Shown here piece by piece: positions 52,250-61,431 of a stretch of DNA of 64,000 nucleotides; the first letter of the stretch is position 1, and the number at the start of each line of letters is the position of its first letter. The notes beneath the pieces are model-generated. The model had not been told where the DNA came from and did not search any database. It saw only the letters and a list, made by a program, of their open reading frames with translations. The DNA is from an uncultured Bacteroidales bacterium (lineage in GTDB: Bacteria > Bacteroidota > Bacteroidia > Bacteroidales > Muribaculaceae), in the NCBI GenBank assembly GCA_947644715.1, contig CANSAP010000007.1:1-64000 (forward strand), written 5' to 3'. Position numbers and translations under genes: made by a program.

Positions 52250-54201
52250 TGGTTAGTCTTCAGAATTTAGGTGTTGAGTTTAGCGCCCGCCCCCTGTTCA
52301 GCGGCATCAATGCAGTAATCAACAAGAGCGACCGAGTGGCGCTCGTGGGCAAGAACGGAGCCGGCAAGAGCACCCTGCTTAAAATCATAGCCGGCCTTCA
52401 GGAGCCGACAGAAGGCTCCGTGGGGCGTCCGGCAGATCTCACTATCGGCTATCTGCCACAGCAGATGGAGGTGGCAGACGACACTACGGTTATTGACGAA
52501 ATCAAGAAGGCCTTCTCGCATCTCACGGCTCGCCGGGAGGAGGTGGAGCGCATAACGGCGCAGCTCGGCGAGCGCACCGACTATGAAAGTGAGGAGTATG
52601 CCGCCCTCATAGAGCGCCTCACGTATCTCAACGAGCGCATAGAGATTGAGGGTGCCGAGGGGATGGAGGCGGAGGCGGAGCGCACGTTGCTCGGCCTCGG
52701 TTTCCTGCGCAGCGACTTCTGCCGTCCGACTTCTGAGTTCTCCGGCGGGTGGCGTATGCGCATAGAGTTGGCAAAGATACTGTTGCGCCGCCCTGACCTG
52801 TTGCTGCTTGACGAGCCAACGAACCATCTTGACATAGAGTCAATCCAATGGCTCGAACAGTTCCTTGTCTCAAAGGGGCGGGCTGTACTGCTCGTCAGCC
52901 ATGACCGCGCGTTCATCGACAATGTCACTAACCGCACCATAGAAATCTCCTGCGGGAAGGCTTACGATTACCGGGTGAACTACTCCCACTTCGTGGAGCT
53001 GCGCAAGGAGCGTGTGGAGCAGCAGATGCGTGCCTACGAGAATCAGCAGAAACTGATAGCCGACATCAAGGACTTCATCGAGCGCTTCCGCTATAAGCCC
53101 ACGAAGGCCGTGCAGGTGCAGAGCCGCATCAAGCAGCTGGAGAAGATTGTGCCTATTGAGGTGGACGAAGTAGATACCTCCCGCCTGAACCTGAAATTTG
53201 CCCCGGCTCCCCGCAGCGGCGACTTCCCGCTGATACTCGATAATGTCGGCAAGGCTTATGGCGACCATCAGGTGTTTGACCATGCCACATTCACACTGCG
53301 GCGCGGTGAAAAGGTGGCCTTTGTCGGCAAGAACGGTGAGGGTAAGTCAACGCTCGTGAAGTGCATCATGCAGCAGATACCCTTCACCGGCGAATTGAAG
53401 ATAGGGCATAATGTCAAGATAGGCTACTTTGCTCAGAATCAGGCGCAGCTTCTGGATGGCGAGCTGACAGTGTTTGATACCATCGACCATGTGGCCGTGG
53501 GGGATGTGCGCCTGAAAATCCGCGACCTGTTAGGCGCTTTCATGTTTGGCGGCGAGGCTTCTGACAAGAAGGTGAAGGTGCTCAGCGGCGGCGAGAAAAC
53601 CCGCCTGGCCATGCTCCGCCTCCTGCTCGAACCGATGAATCTGCTGATTCTCGATGAGCCTACCAACCACCTCGACATGAAGACCAAGGATATTCTCAAG
53701 GAGGCTATCCGCGCTTTTGACGGCACGGTGATTGTGGTGAGCCATGACCGCCAGTTCCTCGATGGACTTGTGGAGAAGGTGTACGAATTCGGCGGCGGTC
53801 GGGTGCGGGAGCATCTCGGCGGCATCTATGACTTCCTGCGCAGCCGCAGTCTCGACTCACTGAAAGATTTGGAGTCGGCGCCCGCAAAAAAGGCAGAGCC
53901 TAAGATTGATGTCAAGCCTGAGCTGAAGCAGCCTGAGGCAGCCCCGGCACCGCGTCGCAGCTATGCCGAGCAGAAGGAGCATGACAAGCTTGTGCGCAAG
54001 GCTCGCAAGGAGGTTGAGGCTGCTGAGGCGGCCATAGCGGAGATGGAGACCCGTCAGGCAGAAATGGAGAGCAAGATAGCCGGAGGGGACACCTCAGCGG
54101 AGCTGCTCGAGGCCTACGCCAAGCTCCAGAAGGATCTTGAGAACCAAATGAGTGTCTGGGAGCTTGCCCAGATGCAACTTGAAGATATTTCCAACCGATG
54201 A
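52249..54201 (+). CDS. ABC-F family ATPase
   Basis: Soluble protein of 650 residues with two ABC ATPase domains and no membrane part, like translation factors of the ABC-F family (EttA, Uup) and some ribosome-protecting antibiotic-resistance proteins. Domain 1 has GKNGAGKSTLLK, FSGGWRMRIELAK and LLLDEPTNHLD. Domain 2 has GKNGEGKSTLV, LSGGEKTRLAML and LILDEPTNHLDMKTK. The interdomain linker is RIKQLEKIVPIEV. The C-terminal about 120 residues are a charged coiled coil (KEVEAAEAAIAEMETRQAEMES) as in Uup, which binds DNA or ribosomes. It is translationally linked to aguB (shared base) and to the M13 peptidase gene (4-bp overlap). A housekeeping translation role is more likely than resistance. Confidence 0.9.
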   Translation: MVSLQNLGVEFSARPLFSGINAVINKSDRVALVGKNGAGKSTLLKIIAGLQEPTEGSVGRPADLTIGYLPQQMEVADDTTVIDEIKKAFSHLTARREEVERITAQLGERTDYESEEYAALIERLTYLNERIEIEGAEGMEAEAERTLLGLGFLRSDFCRPTSEFSGGWRMRIELAKILLRRPDLLLLDEPTNHLDIESIQWLEQFLVSKGRAVLLVSHDRAFIDNVTNRTIEISCGKAYDYRVNYSHFVELRKERVEQQMRAYENQQKLIADIKDFIERFRYKPTKAVQVQSRIKQLEKIVPIEVDEVDTSRLNLKFAPAPRSGDFPLILDNVGKAYGDHQVFDHATFTLRRGEKVAFVGKNGEGKSTLVKCIMQQIPFTGELKIGHNVKIGYFAQNQAQLLDGELTVFDTIDHVAVGDVRLKIRDLLGAFMFGGEASDKKVKVLSGGEKTRLAMLRLLLEPMNLLILDEPTNHLDMKTKDILKEAIRAFDGTVIVVSHDRQFLDGLVEKVYEFGGGRVREHLGGIYDFLRSRSLDSLKDLESAPAKKAEPKIDVKPELKQPEAAPAPRRSYAEQKEHDKLVRKARKEVEAAEAAIAEMETRQAEMESKIAGGDTSAELLEAYAKLQKDLENQMSVWELAQMQLEDISNR

Positions 54202-56174
54202 ATATAGAAGAAACAAAGCATGGGGTGCTGCTCGAAAATATGCACCCTGATACCAAACCCGGCACTGATTTCTATGACTATGCCGGCGGGGGCTGGGTGG
54301 ATGCTCATCCGCTGAAGGGGGAGTATGCACGATACAGCCTCTTCGATGACCTTCGCGAAAAGAACCGCAAGCAGCTGCGTGAGCTGGTTGACTCGCTTGC
54401 CTCGCACCCGGATGCTGAGGTGCCCGGCACCGTGGCGCAGAAGATAGGTGACCTTTTCAAGATGGGTATGGATGCCGACCGCTTGAACCGCGAGGGTGCG
54501 GCTCCGCTCCGCCTTCAGTTAGAGCACATTGCGGCTGCCCAGTCCGAAGAGTTGCCTGAACTGATTGCCTGGGCGCATGACGGTCTCACCTCTTCGTTCT
54601 TCTCCTCCGGCGTGGGGAGCGACCCCAAGGATTCCTCCATGAACATAATGCACATAGGGGAGGGTGGCCTCGGCCTCGGCGACCGCGACTATTATCTGGT
54701 GAAGAGCGAGGAGCATGACCGCATCCTGGCTGCTTATGAGAAGTATATTGAAAAAATAATGACGTTGGCCGGCTATGATTCCGCAGCAGCCCTCCGCGTG
54801 CGGGAGAATGTGCTCGCCATCGAGCGGCAGCTGGCCGAGTGGAAGAAGACCCGCGAGGAGCGCCGCAACCCGCTGCTCTCATATAATCCGCGCACACTCG
54901 CAGAGCTTGACGAGCAGATGCCCGGCCTGCAGCTGCGCCGATACTTTGCCGCTCTCGGCATAGAGAATCTTGAGAGCCTCAACGTCGGCTCACTCAACTA
55001 TCTGTTGAAGCTGAGTGAGTATCTGCCGAAGCTTGATATGCAGGCTGTGCGTGACTACATATCGTTCCAGGCTGTGGACTCAGCCACGGGACTTCTCAGC
55101 GATGATTTTTATGATGCGAGCTTCGAGATGTATGACGTGACCATGAGCGGCATCGAGGAGCAGGAACCCCGCTGGAAGCGCGCCATGGCTATCCCCGGCT
55201 CCATGCTCGGGCAGGCTCTCGGTCAGCTCTACGTGGAGAAGTATTTCCCACCCCGTGCCAAGGAGCAGATGCTGACCCTCGTGGAGAATCTGCGGGCAGC
55301 CCTCGCCCGGCACATCTCCGCACTCACCTGGATGGGTGAGGACACCAAGGCCAAAGCGCTGGAAAAACTCGCGGCAATGACTGTGAAAATCGGCTATCCC
55401 GACAAATGGAAGGACTACTCAGCCATTACGATTGATCCGGAGAAGAGCTATCTGGAGAATGTCTATGAGGCCAGCCGTTGGTATGTGCGCGACAACTACA
55501 ACAAGCTTGGCAAACCTGTTGACCGCGACGAATGGCTGATGAACCCGCAGACCGTGAATGCCTATTATAGCCCGGTGATTAATGACATCTGTTTCCCGGC
55601 CGGCATTCTTCAGCCCCCGTATTTCGACCTGAACGCCGACTCCGCTCTCAACTATGGCGGTATAGGTGTGGTGATAGGCCATGAGATGACTCACGGCTTT
55701 GACGACCAGGGACGCCGGTTCGACTCCACCGGCAATCTGAATGAGTGGTGGGCACCCGCTGATGCCGAGGCGTTTAACAAGCTTGCCGATAAGCTCGTGG
55801 AGCAGTTTGATGCCATAGAAGTTGCCCCCGGCACACATGCCAACGGTCGCTTTACCCTCGGCGAGAATATTGCTGACCAAGGTGGCTTGAATGTCGCTCT
55901 GTCTGCGTATCTCGCGAGCGAAGATGAGGGCCTGAGTAAGGATATTGATGGCTTCACTCCGGTGCAGCGCTTCTTCCTGGCTTACGCCCAGCTGTGGGCC
56001 GAGACCATCCGTCCCGAAGAGGTGCTCGTCAGAGTCAAGAGCGATCCGCATTCTCTTGGTCGTCAGCGTGTGAACGCCACCCTGCGCAACCTCTCCGCCT
56101 TTCAGGAGGCCTTCTCCCTGACAGAAACCGACCCCATGTACCTCGCCCCTGACCGGCGGGTAATCATCTGGTAA
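54198..56174 (+). CDS. M13 family metallopeptidase (neprilysin-like, PepO type)
   Basis: Zinc endopeptidase of 658 residues. The zinc site is VIGHEMTHGFDDQG (His495, Glu496, His499), the third ligand Glu lies in GENIADQGGLNVALSAY, and the protein ends in RRVIIW, the C-terminal Trp that M13 enzymes conserve. The usual NAYYSPVINDICFPAGILQPPYF substrate-binding block precedes the zinc site. It lacks a signal peptide or lipobox, although most Bacteroidales M13 peptidases have one, so it should act in the cytosol on peptides. It is translationally coupled to the ABC-F gene (4-bp overlap) and is the last gene of the aguA unit; repeat copy C starts 23 bp later. Confidence 0.92.
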   Translation: MNIEETKHGVLLENMHPDTKPGTDFYDYAGGGWVDAHPLKGEYARYSLFDDLREKNRKQLRELVDSLASHPDAEVPGTVAQKIGDLFKMGMDADRLNREGAAPLRLQLEHIAAAQSEELPELIAWAHDGLTSSFFSSGVGSDPKDSSMNIMHIGEGGLGLGDRDYYLVKSEEHDRILAAYEKYIEKIMTLAGYDSAAALRVRENVLAIERQLAEWKKTREERRNPLLSYNPRTLAELDEQMPGLQLRRYFAALGIENLESLNVGSLNYLLKLSEYLPKLDMQAVRDYISFQAVDSATGLLSDDFYDASFEMYDVTMSGIEEQEPRWKRAMAIPGSMLGQALGQLYVEKYFPPRAKEQMLTLVENLRAALARHISALTWMGEDTKAKALEKLAAMTVKIGYPDKWKDYSAITIDPEKSYLENVYEASRWYVRDNYNKLGKPVDRDEWLMNPQTVNAYYSPVINDICFPAGILQPPYFDLNADSALNYGGIGVVIGHEMTHGFDDQGRRFDSTGNLNEWWAPADAEAFNKLADKLVEQFDAIEVAPGTHANGRFTLGENIADQGGLNVALSAYLASEDEGLSKDIDGFTPVQRFFLAYAQLWAETIRPEEVLVRVKSDPHSLGRQRVNATLRNLSAFQEAFSLTETDPMYLAPDRRVIIW

Positions 56175-56196
56175 TACTCTCGTATAAAAACAGCTC

Positions 56197-56524
56197 ATGA
56201 GGGTGTGTCAAAATTCTTACTGAAGTAAACGCATGGCGCGGAGCGCCTATCCTTTGTTAGCCGGGGGGCTTCAGCCCCCCGGTAGCCCGACGGATGGAGC
56301 CAGCCCCGGCGGGGCTGCCCAATACATTGACAACCAACGATATAGGGCAGCCCTTCCGGGGCTGGGTTGTCGCTGCATGCATACCGGGGGGCTAAAGCCC
56401 CCCGGCTAACAAAGGATAGGCGCTCCGCGCCATGCAGCGTCGGGTACACATTTGGATACACCCTCATCAGCGTCGAATTCCTATTTTGTCCCCCAGCGTC
56501 GGGTTCACATTTGGATACACCCTT
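56197..56524. repeat. Dispersed palindromic repeat, copy C (full length, with extra tail units)
   Basis: The most complete copy, core 56197-56467. Left end ATGAGGGTGTGTCAAAAT and right end (reverse complement) ATGAGGGTGTATCCAAAT agree at 15 of 18 positions. Both arms contain the hairpins GGCGC/GCGCC and CCGGGGGGC/GCCCCCCGG. The right arm also has CAGCCCTTCCGGGGCTG, and the left arm has its counterpart around AGCCCCGGCGGGGCTG. Past the right end the tail CAGCGTCGGGT...TTTGGATACACCCT recurs, giving three tail copies in all up to 56524. It lies between convergent genes and has no open frame with coding character. Confidence 0.85.
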
Positions 56525-56551
56525 TTGAGGTTGTTATGAGGCTGTAAGCGG

Positions 56552-58606
56552 TTAGTTTACGAGGACTTTGGTGGGTTGGCCGTTTTTGACGACAATGTAA
56601 ATACCCGGGACGGCTCTGTTTTTGTCAATCCGCAGGCCTGAAAGATTATACCATATTTCTTCGGTGTCAGCATCAGGATTGAGCTGCTCAATGCCGGTAT
56701 ATATCCATTCGTAGGTGGAGGTCATTGGGTTGTTGGCTACGGTGTAGTTGACCGTAACGTTCATTCGGTCGTCAGACACCGTCAGACCCTCAACATAATA
56801 TCTGTTACCGTCGTTCAGGGCTTCGCTCCCTTCAATGGTAACTGATTTGATTTTCACGCCGGGGACAAGGGCTTCAATAACGACAGCTCCCTGCTCAGGG
56901 AAAGTGTCATAGGAATACATCTCCACCACTTCCGAAGCAGTGAGGTTTCGGTAAAGGTCCACGCAGCGCCCGGGCACATAGACCCTCTTCCATCCATCGC
57001 CAATTTTTACACCCCCTTTGACCATTGAAAGGTAGAGGTCAGCCCCATATTCTTCCTTCTGATTGTCGAGATCCTCGATGTTGGGGTTGTTGACAATAAC
57101 TTGCGCGTTGTCAACTGTAAACGGGACATTATTGTAAAGCACAGATTTATCGCTGTCTGTGGCCGGGAAATAAAGCCGCATGAAGTCGGGACAATTTTCA
57201 AAATCATTGCCGTACCAATTTCTAACGCCCATCATGCTCAGAGCCGTGAGTCCGGAACCGGCGAATGCGCTCAATCCCAATTTGGTTGTGGTCATTTTCA
57301 GACTTACTTTTCCGAGATTTTTGCAGTCTTTGAAACATGCCGGAGGCACCGTGGTCAGCGCTGAAGGCCAGTTGACCTGAGTCAGTCCGCTCCCTTCAAA
57401 CTGATGTCCTCCGGAGGCTTGGTCGTTTATCTCCTGCAGACAGGCGAAGGGGAACGCTGTAAGCGACTCGCATCCGGCGAATGCGTAACTTTCGCAGTCG
57501 ATGATTTTCATCTTCGAGGTGGCAGGGAACGCGAGGAGGCTCCGGCAGTTCATGAATGCACGATACCAGATCTCAATGCTTTTTGTCTCATCCGAAAGAG
57601 TTATGGTCTCAAGGCTCTCGCAGTCGAGAAAGGCATTCGTGTATATCCTGAGCACTCCGGAAGTGTTGCATCCCAACGCCATCGACTTAAGGTTCCGACA
57701 TCCCGCGAACTCTGCCTGGCCGACTGATGCCAACGGTTGATTGGGTGGCAACACAAGATTCTCTATGTCAGAATTCATGAATGTCATTTTATCCCCCAGT
57801 TGGGTTATGGTCTCCGGGATTATGATAGTGCGTATGGGTGCTTCGCAGAAGGCCCCCATGCTGATTTCGGTTGTGCCCTCGCGCGGAGTAAAGGTTTCGG
57901 CCACGTTGCCGGGACAGTATGATTTAAGGTCGAAGCCCCAATACAGCGCCCCGTTCTCAAAAGTATAGTTGCGTTGGTGGTTGGTGGGGTCAATCCGTTC
58001 GATGCAGCGATTGCCGAGTTGCCAACCGGGCCAAAGGTATTGGTTGCCTACGAGCTGAAGCTCTTTCAGATGATTGTTGGCGGAAAAGGCATAAGCCAGA
58101 ATATCCTCGTAGATGGCCGGCACACAGAAAGTCTTTGCAGTGGCCGCTGACGGATAACGGAAGAATCTCCACACATCGTCATAGGCATATTCAATCAGGG
58201 AGCCGTTGTCGGTCTTGTAGTATGTGTTCCCTTCCGCCACTTCATAGTGGTCGATGTTTGGGCAATTGGCGAACTCCTTGTTGGATATGGAGCGCAGGGG
58301 AACCGGTATTCGTACTGCTGTAATGCCGTCGAAGTCCTTAATCGCCGCGGGATAGTGCTCGCCATAGTCACCGTCGCCGAGCATTACGACCGGATAGTTC
58401 TTCCCGGCGTATTTGACCGAGTCGGGCAGGATGAGCGTACCCGTTGGGTTGAAGTCCGGATCTGTGCCGACTATGATGGCCTCGCGATTGGTGTTGGTTC
58501 CGAAATAAGCGAAGTCGTAGATGAACTTGCCATCACTGAAACCTGTCTGTGATAAGGCTTGCAATGCGCTGATAATCAGCGCGAATAGAAATGTGATTCT
58601 TTTCAT
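56552..58606 (-). CDS. BspA-like leucine-rich-repeat protein with C-terminal sorting tail
   Basis: Secreted surface protein of 684 residues. The signal peptide is MKRITFLFALIISALQALSQ. From about residue 85 to 490 there are BspA/TpLRR repeats (GQAEFAGCRNLKSMALGC, AFLDCESLETITLSDETKSIEIWYRAFMNCRSLLAF, YAFAGCESLTAFPF). A linker (ALVPGVKIKSVTIEGSE) follows, and the last 50 residues (GIEQLNPDADTEEIWYNLSGLRIDKNRAVPGIYIVVKNGQPTKVLVN) match the tail of Bacteroidales extracytoplasmic proteins that I infer to be a type IX secretion signal. Unlike the LRR protein at 34511 it has no internal duplication. It lies 72 bp downstream of the TPR-HTH regulator gene on the same strand, so it may be under that regulator's control. 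Confidence 0.88.
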   Translation of the reverse strand: MKRITFLFALIISALQALSQTGFSDGKFIYDFAYFGTNTNREAIIVGTDPDFNPTGTLILPDSVKYAGKNYPVVMLGDGDYGEHYPAAIKDFDGITAVRIPVPLRSISNKEFANCPNIDHYEVAEGNTYYKTDNGSLIEYAYDDVWRFFRYPSAATAKTFCVPAIYEDILAYAFSANNHLKELQLVGNQYLWPGWQLGNRCIERIDPTNHQRNYTFENGALYWGFDLKSYCPGNVAETFTPREGTTEISMGAFCEAPIRTIIIPETITQLGDKMTFMNSDIENLVLPPNQPLASVGQAEFAGCRNLKSMALGCNTSGVLRIYTNAFLDCESLETITLSDETKSIEIWYRAFMNCRSLLAFPATSKMKIIDCESYAFAGCESLTAFPFACLQEINDQASGGHQFEGSGLTQVNWPSALTTVPPACFKDCKNLGKVSLKMTTTKLGLSAFAGSGLTALSMMGVRNWYGNDFENCPDFMRLYFPATDSDKSVLYNNVPFTVDNAQVIVNNPNIEDLDNQKEEYGADLYLSMVKGGVKIGDGWKRVYVPGRCVDLYRNLTASEVVEMYSYDTFPEQGAVVIEALVPGVKIKSVTIEGSEALNDGNRYYVEGLTVSDDRMNVTVNYTVANNPMTSTYEWIYTGIEQLNPDADTEEIWYNLSGLRIDKNRAVPGIYIVVKNGQPTKVLVN

Positions 58607-58678
58607 ATGGGATGTGGTTGCAGAGAGACAGCGCAGTTGCTGTCCCGAAATTTATGGTTCGTATAATTGAAATTTTAG

Positions 58679-60400
58679 CTAAAGCATTTGGCGCAGAATC
58701 TCGTCGAGATTCTCATTTGGCTCAAGTCCGAAAGCCTGGCGCAGTCGCCAGCGGTTCTGTTTCACCGACTCAAGACGGATGTTCATCACCCGGGCTATGT
58801 GGCGGTTATCCATGCCGATGGCTATGTATTCCGCCATGCGCATAGTGTTGCGACCGATGCGGGGGTATCTCTCGCGCAGCCGTTTCCTGAAATCCGGACT
58901 GATGGTTGCGAAAACTTTGCCGAACTCCTCGTCGGCTTTCGATGCGCCTTCTTCGCTGCGGATGCTGGACTCTATTTCGCGTGCCGCATCAGTGTCGATT
59001 CTTTCATCATCTGCCATTCGGCTGACCTTTTGACGCAGCTCCGATATAAGTCTCTCTTTCTCCCGCACATAAAGTGTCATTGACAATTCCGCCCGTTTGG
59101 CTTTTTCCAACTCCTGTTGCCTCATCTCTTTTTCTTGCCGGAGTTTGCGCATCCGGCGATAAGCCATACGAGCCAGCAGACCGGCGATAAGAATAAACAG
59201 CACGACGAGAGTTGAGAACCGGATTTTGGAGTTAAGACGTTCTCTGTCACGGTGATACTCCAGCTCGTCAATCTGTCGTTGAGTTTCGGCTACACTGAAT
59301 CTGTCGCCGGTGAGCGCCGTCACATTATCTTCCACCACATCGGGATAGGAGTTGAGATAACTTAGGGCCACGTCGGGTTTTCCGCAGGCTTCATAAGCGC
59401 GGGCCAGCATCTTAATTAGAAAAGCCTTTTGAAAGGCGTCATCCGTATATTCGAGTCCGGCCTCCATATCACTGATGCGCTGCGCGATGCTGTCATTGTT
59501 GTGGCGCTTCAGCTCTATTTCTGTCAGATAAGCCGATGCCAGCGCGTCATAGCCTTTTAATTCAGGGTTATGGCGTGTCCGGTTTTTCAGTCGGATAAGG
59601 GCGGCGGTGTCTTTCGTCTCCACCCATTTATTGTAATCAATCAGCGGTTTAAGCAGAGGCGAGACCGGAGTGACACCCTTATCGAGCTGAGTCTGCATCC
59701 ATGCGTAGTCTTTCAATGCGCCGACGGTGTCGCCGGTGAGAATGCGGTTAGAGGCTACATTCATGCGGTTGGTGAGTCGGTCACCCTCGCGCCCCACATT
59801 CGTGAACAGAGAGTCGGCAATGAGCGCATAGTGCAGCGCTCTGGCGGGATTGCCCGAATAGGTCATGATGCAGGACAGATATTGGGCGCGGATTCCGCCA
59901 AACACGCGTGCGTCGTTGTTCAAAGCAAAATCCAGGTCGTCGGTCATTTCGCGATACCATTCCCAGTCGAGATTACTCCCATCCAGCACTTTCCCCTCCA
60001 AGGGTTCAAGGCAGAGTCTGATGTATCTCGCATCGAATGGATAATTGGCAGAGTCAGTCTCACTCAGCGACTTGCGGAAGAGAGTCAGAGCCTCTTCATA
60101 GTTTTCGGAGGCGAAGGCCAGGCGCGCGTCCCAAAAAGTAGCGCGCGCCTTTTCGATAGACGGCGCATCGGGCTTGTCGGCATATTCATGAAACTGATTG
60201 ACGAGAAGAGTGCAGGAGTCGAGCGAGGTGTCGCCGAGAAAAGCGCGTTGCAATTGCACCATCAGAGAATCAGTCGGACGCTCCAGCGCCTCCCATCCCC
60301 ACGGATAGAGGGTATCACGTTTTTTGTCGGAAGAAACCACCCATATCACCAACAAGGCGACAGCGGCAGTCGTCAATAGGATTGATGTGCGTAACTTCAT
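58679..60400 (-). CDS. Membrane-tethered TPR protein with C-terminal HTH (LuxR-like) domain
   Basis: One-component regulator of the type common in Bacteroidales, 573 residues. The first transmembrane segment is at residues 7-24, followed by a periplasmic region of about 380 residues with TPR-like helical pairs (EKARATFWDARLAFASENYEEALTLFRKSLSE, AFLIKMLARAYEACGKPDVALSYLN). A second transmembrane segment (STLVVLFILIAGLLARMAY) lies near residue 400. Beyond it are a coiled coil (RQEKEMRQQELEKAKRAELSMTL) and a C-terminal helix-turn-helix (NTMRMAEYIAIGMDNRHIARVMNIRLESVKQNRWRLRQAF), in the order of LuxR/GerE domains. It senses something in the periplasm and binds DNA in the cytosol (inference). It has its own promoter with TGTAGAC repeats. 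Confidence 0.85.
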   Translation of the reverse strand: MKLRTSILLTTAAVALLVIWVVSSDKKRDTLYPWGWEALERPTDSLMVQLQRAFLGDTSLDSCTLLVNQFHEYADKPDAPSIEKARATFWDARLAFASENYEEALTLFRKSLSETDSANYPFDARYIRLCLEPLEGKVLDGSNLDWEWYREMTDDLDFALNNDARVFGGIRAQYLSCIMTYSGNPARALHYALIADSLFTNVGREGDRLTNRMNVASNRILTGDTVGALKDYAWMQTQLDKGVTPVSPLLKPLIDYNKWVETKDTAALIRLKNRTRHNPELKGYDALASAYLTEIELKRHNNDSIAQRISDMEAGLEYTDDAFQKAFLIKMLARAYEACGKPDVALSYLNSYPDVVEDNVTALTGDRFSVAETQRQIDELEYHRDRERLNSKIRFSTLVVLFILIAGLLARMAYRRMRKLRQEKEMRQQELEKAKRAELSMTLYVREKERLISELRQKVSRMADDERIDTDAAREIESSIRSEEGASKADEEFGKVFATISPDFRKRLRERYPRIGRNTMRMAEYIAIGMDNRHIARVMNIRLESVKQNRWRLRQAFGLEPNENLDEILRQML

Positions 60401-60426
60401 TGAGTCACAGTTAAGTGAAATTTCTG

Positions 60427-60485
60427 CAAACGTAATAAGAAAACCGAAAACCGCGTCTACACCTCAGGTCTACATAGAGTCTACA
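60427..60485 (-). promoter_or_regulatory. Promoter and repeat sites of the TPR-HTH regulator gene
   Basis: Minus-strand -7 box TACGTTTG (60427-60434), predicted start near 60421, leader about 20 nt. Upstream, GTCTACA (as read on the plus strand) occurs three times, at 60455-60461, 60468-60474 and 60479-60485, spaced 13 and 11 bp, around the place of the -33 box, which has no TTTG. A 15-bp direct repeat (TGCAAACGTAATAAG, 60425-60439, and a 13-of-15 match at 60526-60540) includes the -7 box. A near-palindrome TAACACTCTTGACGTCAATGTGTTA-type sequence centres near 60504. These look like activator or autoregulation sites. Confidence 0.6.
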
Positions 60486-60595
60486 TTGTTGTAACACTCT
60501 TGACGTCAATGTGTTAAGGTTTGTTTGCAAACGTTGTAAGGCGATTGTGGGTTGGAGATGCATAGTGCATCTTTTTCGTGAAATGACGGGTATGG

Positions 60596-61429
60596 TCAGA
60601 GGTGGTAGCGGGTGCGGAGGGTTTGGACGGCGGGGGTCGGGAGGTGTTTCTGCAGCCAGCCGTTCAGGAGGTGAAGACGGGTGCTGTCGCCCGGGGCGAG
60701 CACGATGCTTTGGAACTGGGTGAAGCTGATGGGGCTGGAGATGTCGAGGTCAGGGAACTGCGCGGTGAGCGGACGGGCTATCTGTTCGTTCACTACGGCG
60801 TAGCGGATTTCGCCGGTGTGCACTTTCATTGTGAGCAGTTCGGCCGAGAGGTCGGCGTGGCGCACGACATGGATGCTGTCCCCAATCTCACGGGCGAGGT
60901 TGGCCAGGCGGGCTGCGATCGGGCTGTCCTGCTCGATGTGGACCGTGTCTCCGGCGAGGTCGAGGGCGGATGAGGCTTGAAGAGATCCGTCGTTGCGGCG
61001 GCGCTGCACGAGCACCTGGCGGTCGAGGTATATCGGTTCGGAGTATAGGTACCTGACTTTGTAGTCGGCATCCACGGGTAGTGCGGCGATCATGTCAAAG
61101 CGTCCGGCTTTAAGCTGGCGCAAGCCCTCCTGCAAGCCTCCTACGGGCCAGAACTTCATCGGCACCCCCTCGCGGGCGGAGATGAGCCGCAACAGGTCGT
61201 AGTTATAGCCCCCGAGGGTGTCGGCATACATGTAGTAGGAGGCAGGTCCGTAGATGAGTGCCACGTCCAGGGTGTCGCCGCCGGAGTTCCCAAGCGGGCG
61301 CGTAGCAGCCGGACGGGAGGGGACGGAACAGCTGCGGATGGCGAAGAAGGCCAGCAGGGCAACCCCTAAGAGAAAGAGATAGAGAATGAGTTGAGCGCGG
61401 CGAGGGCGGAGATGACGGGGAGAGTTCAT
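60596..61429 (-). CDS. Solute-binding-protein-like membrane-anchored protein (SBP_bac_3 type)
   Basis: Protein of 277 residues with one N-terminal hydrophobic anchor (residues about 13-31, LILYLFLLGVALLAFFAIRSC) and a periplasmic domain of the bacterial amino-acid-binding-protein fold. LDVALIYGPASYYMYADTLGGYNYDLLRLISAREGVPMKFWPVGGLQEGLRQLKAGRFDMIAALPVDADYKVRYLYSEPIY follows the two-lobe pattern (family 3). It lacks the C-terminal lytic transglycosylase domain of MltF, so it is not an MltF-like lytic enzyme. The start of this gene is 2 bp before the porin gene's stop (61432), so the two are co-transcribed with the porin first. The ligand is unknown. Confidence 0.8.
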   Translation of the reverse strand: MNSPRHLRPRRAQLILYLFLLGVALLAFFAIRSCSVPSRPAATRPLGNSGGDTLDVALIYGPASYYMYADTLGGYNYDLLRLISAREGVPMKFWPVGGLQEGLRQLKAGRFDMIAALPVDADYKVRYLYSEPIYLDRQVLVQRRRNDGSLQASSALDLAGDTVHIEQDSPIAARLANLAREIGDSIHVVRHADLSAELLTMKVHTGEIRYAVVNEQIARPLTAQFPDLDISSPISFTQFQSIVLAPGDSTRLHLLNGWLQKHLPTPAVQTLRTRYHL

Positions 61430-61431
61430 AA

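Noticed and set aside
60511-60723. Plus-strand open frame of 70 codons at the end of the solute-binding-like gene
   Set aside because: Mostly antisense to the gene and Gly/Arg/Cys-rich, with no promoter.
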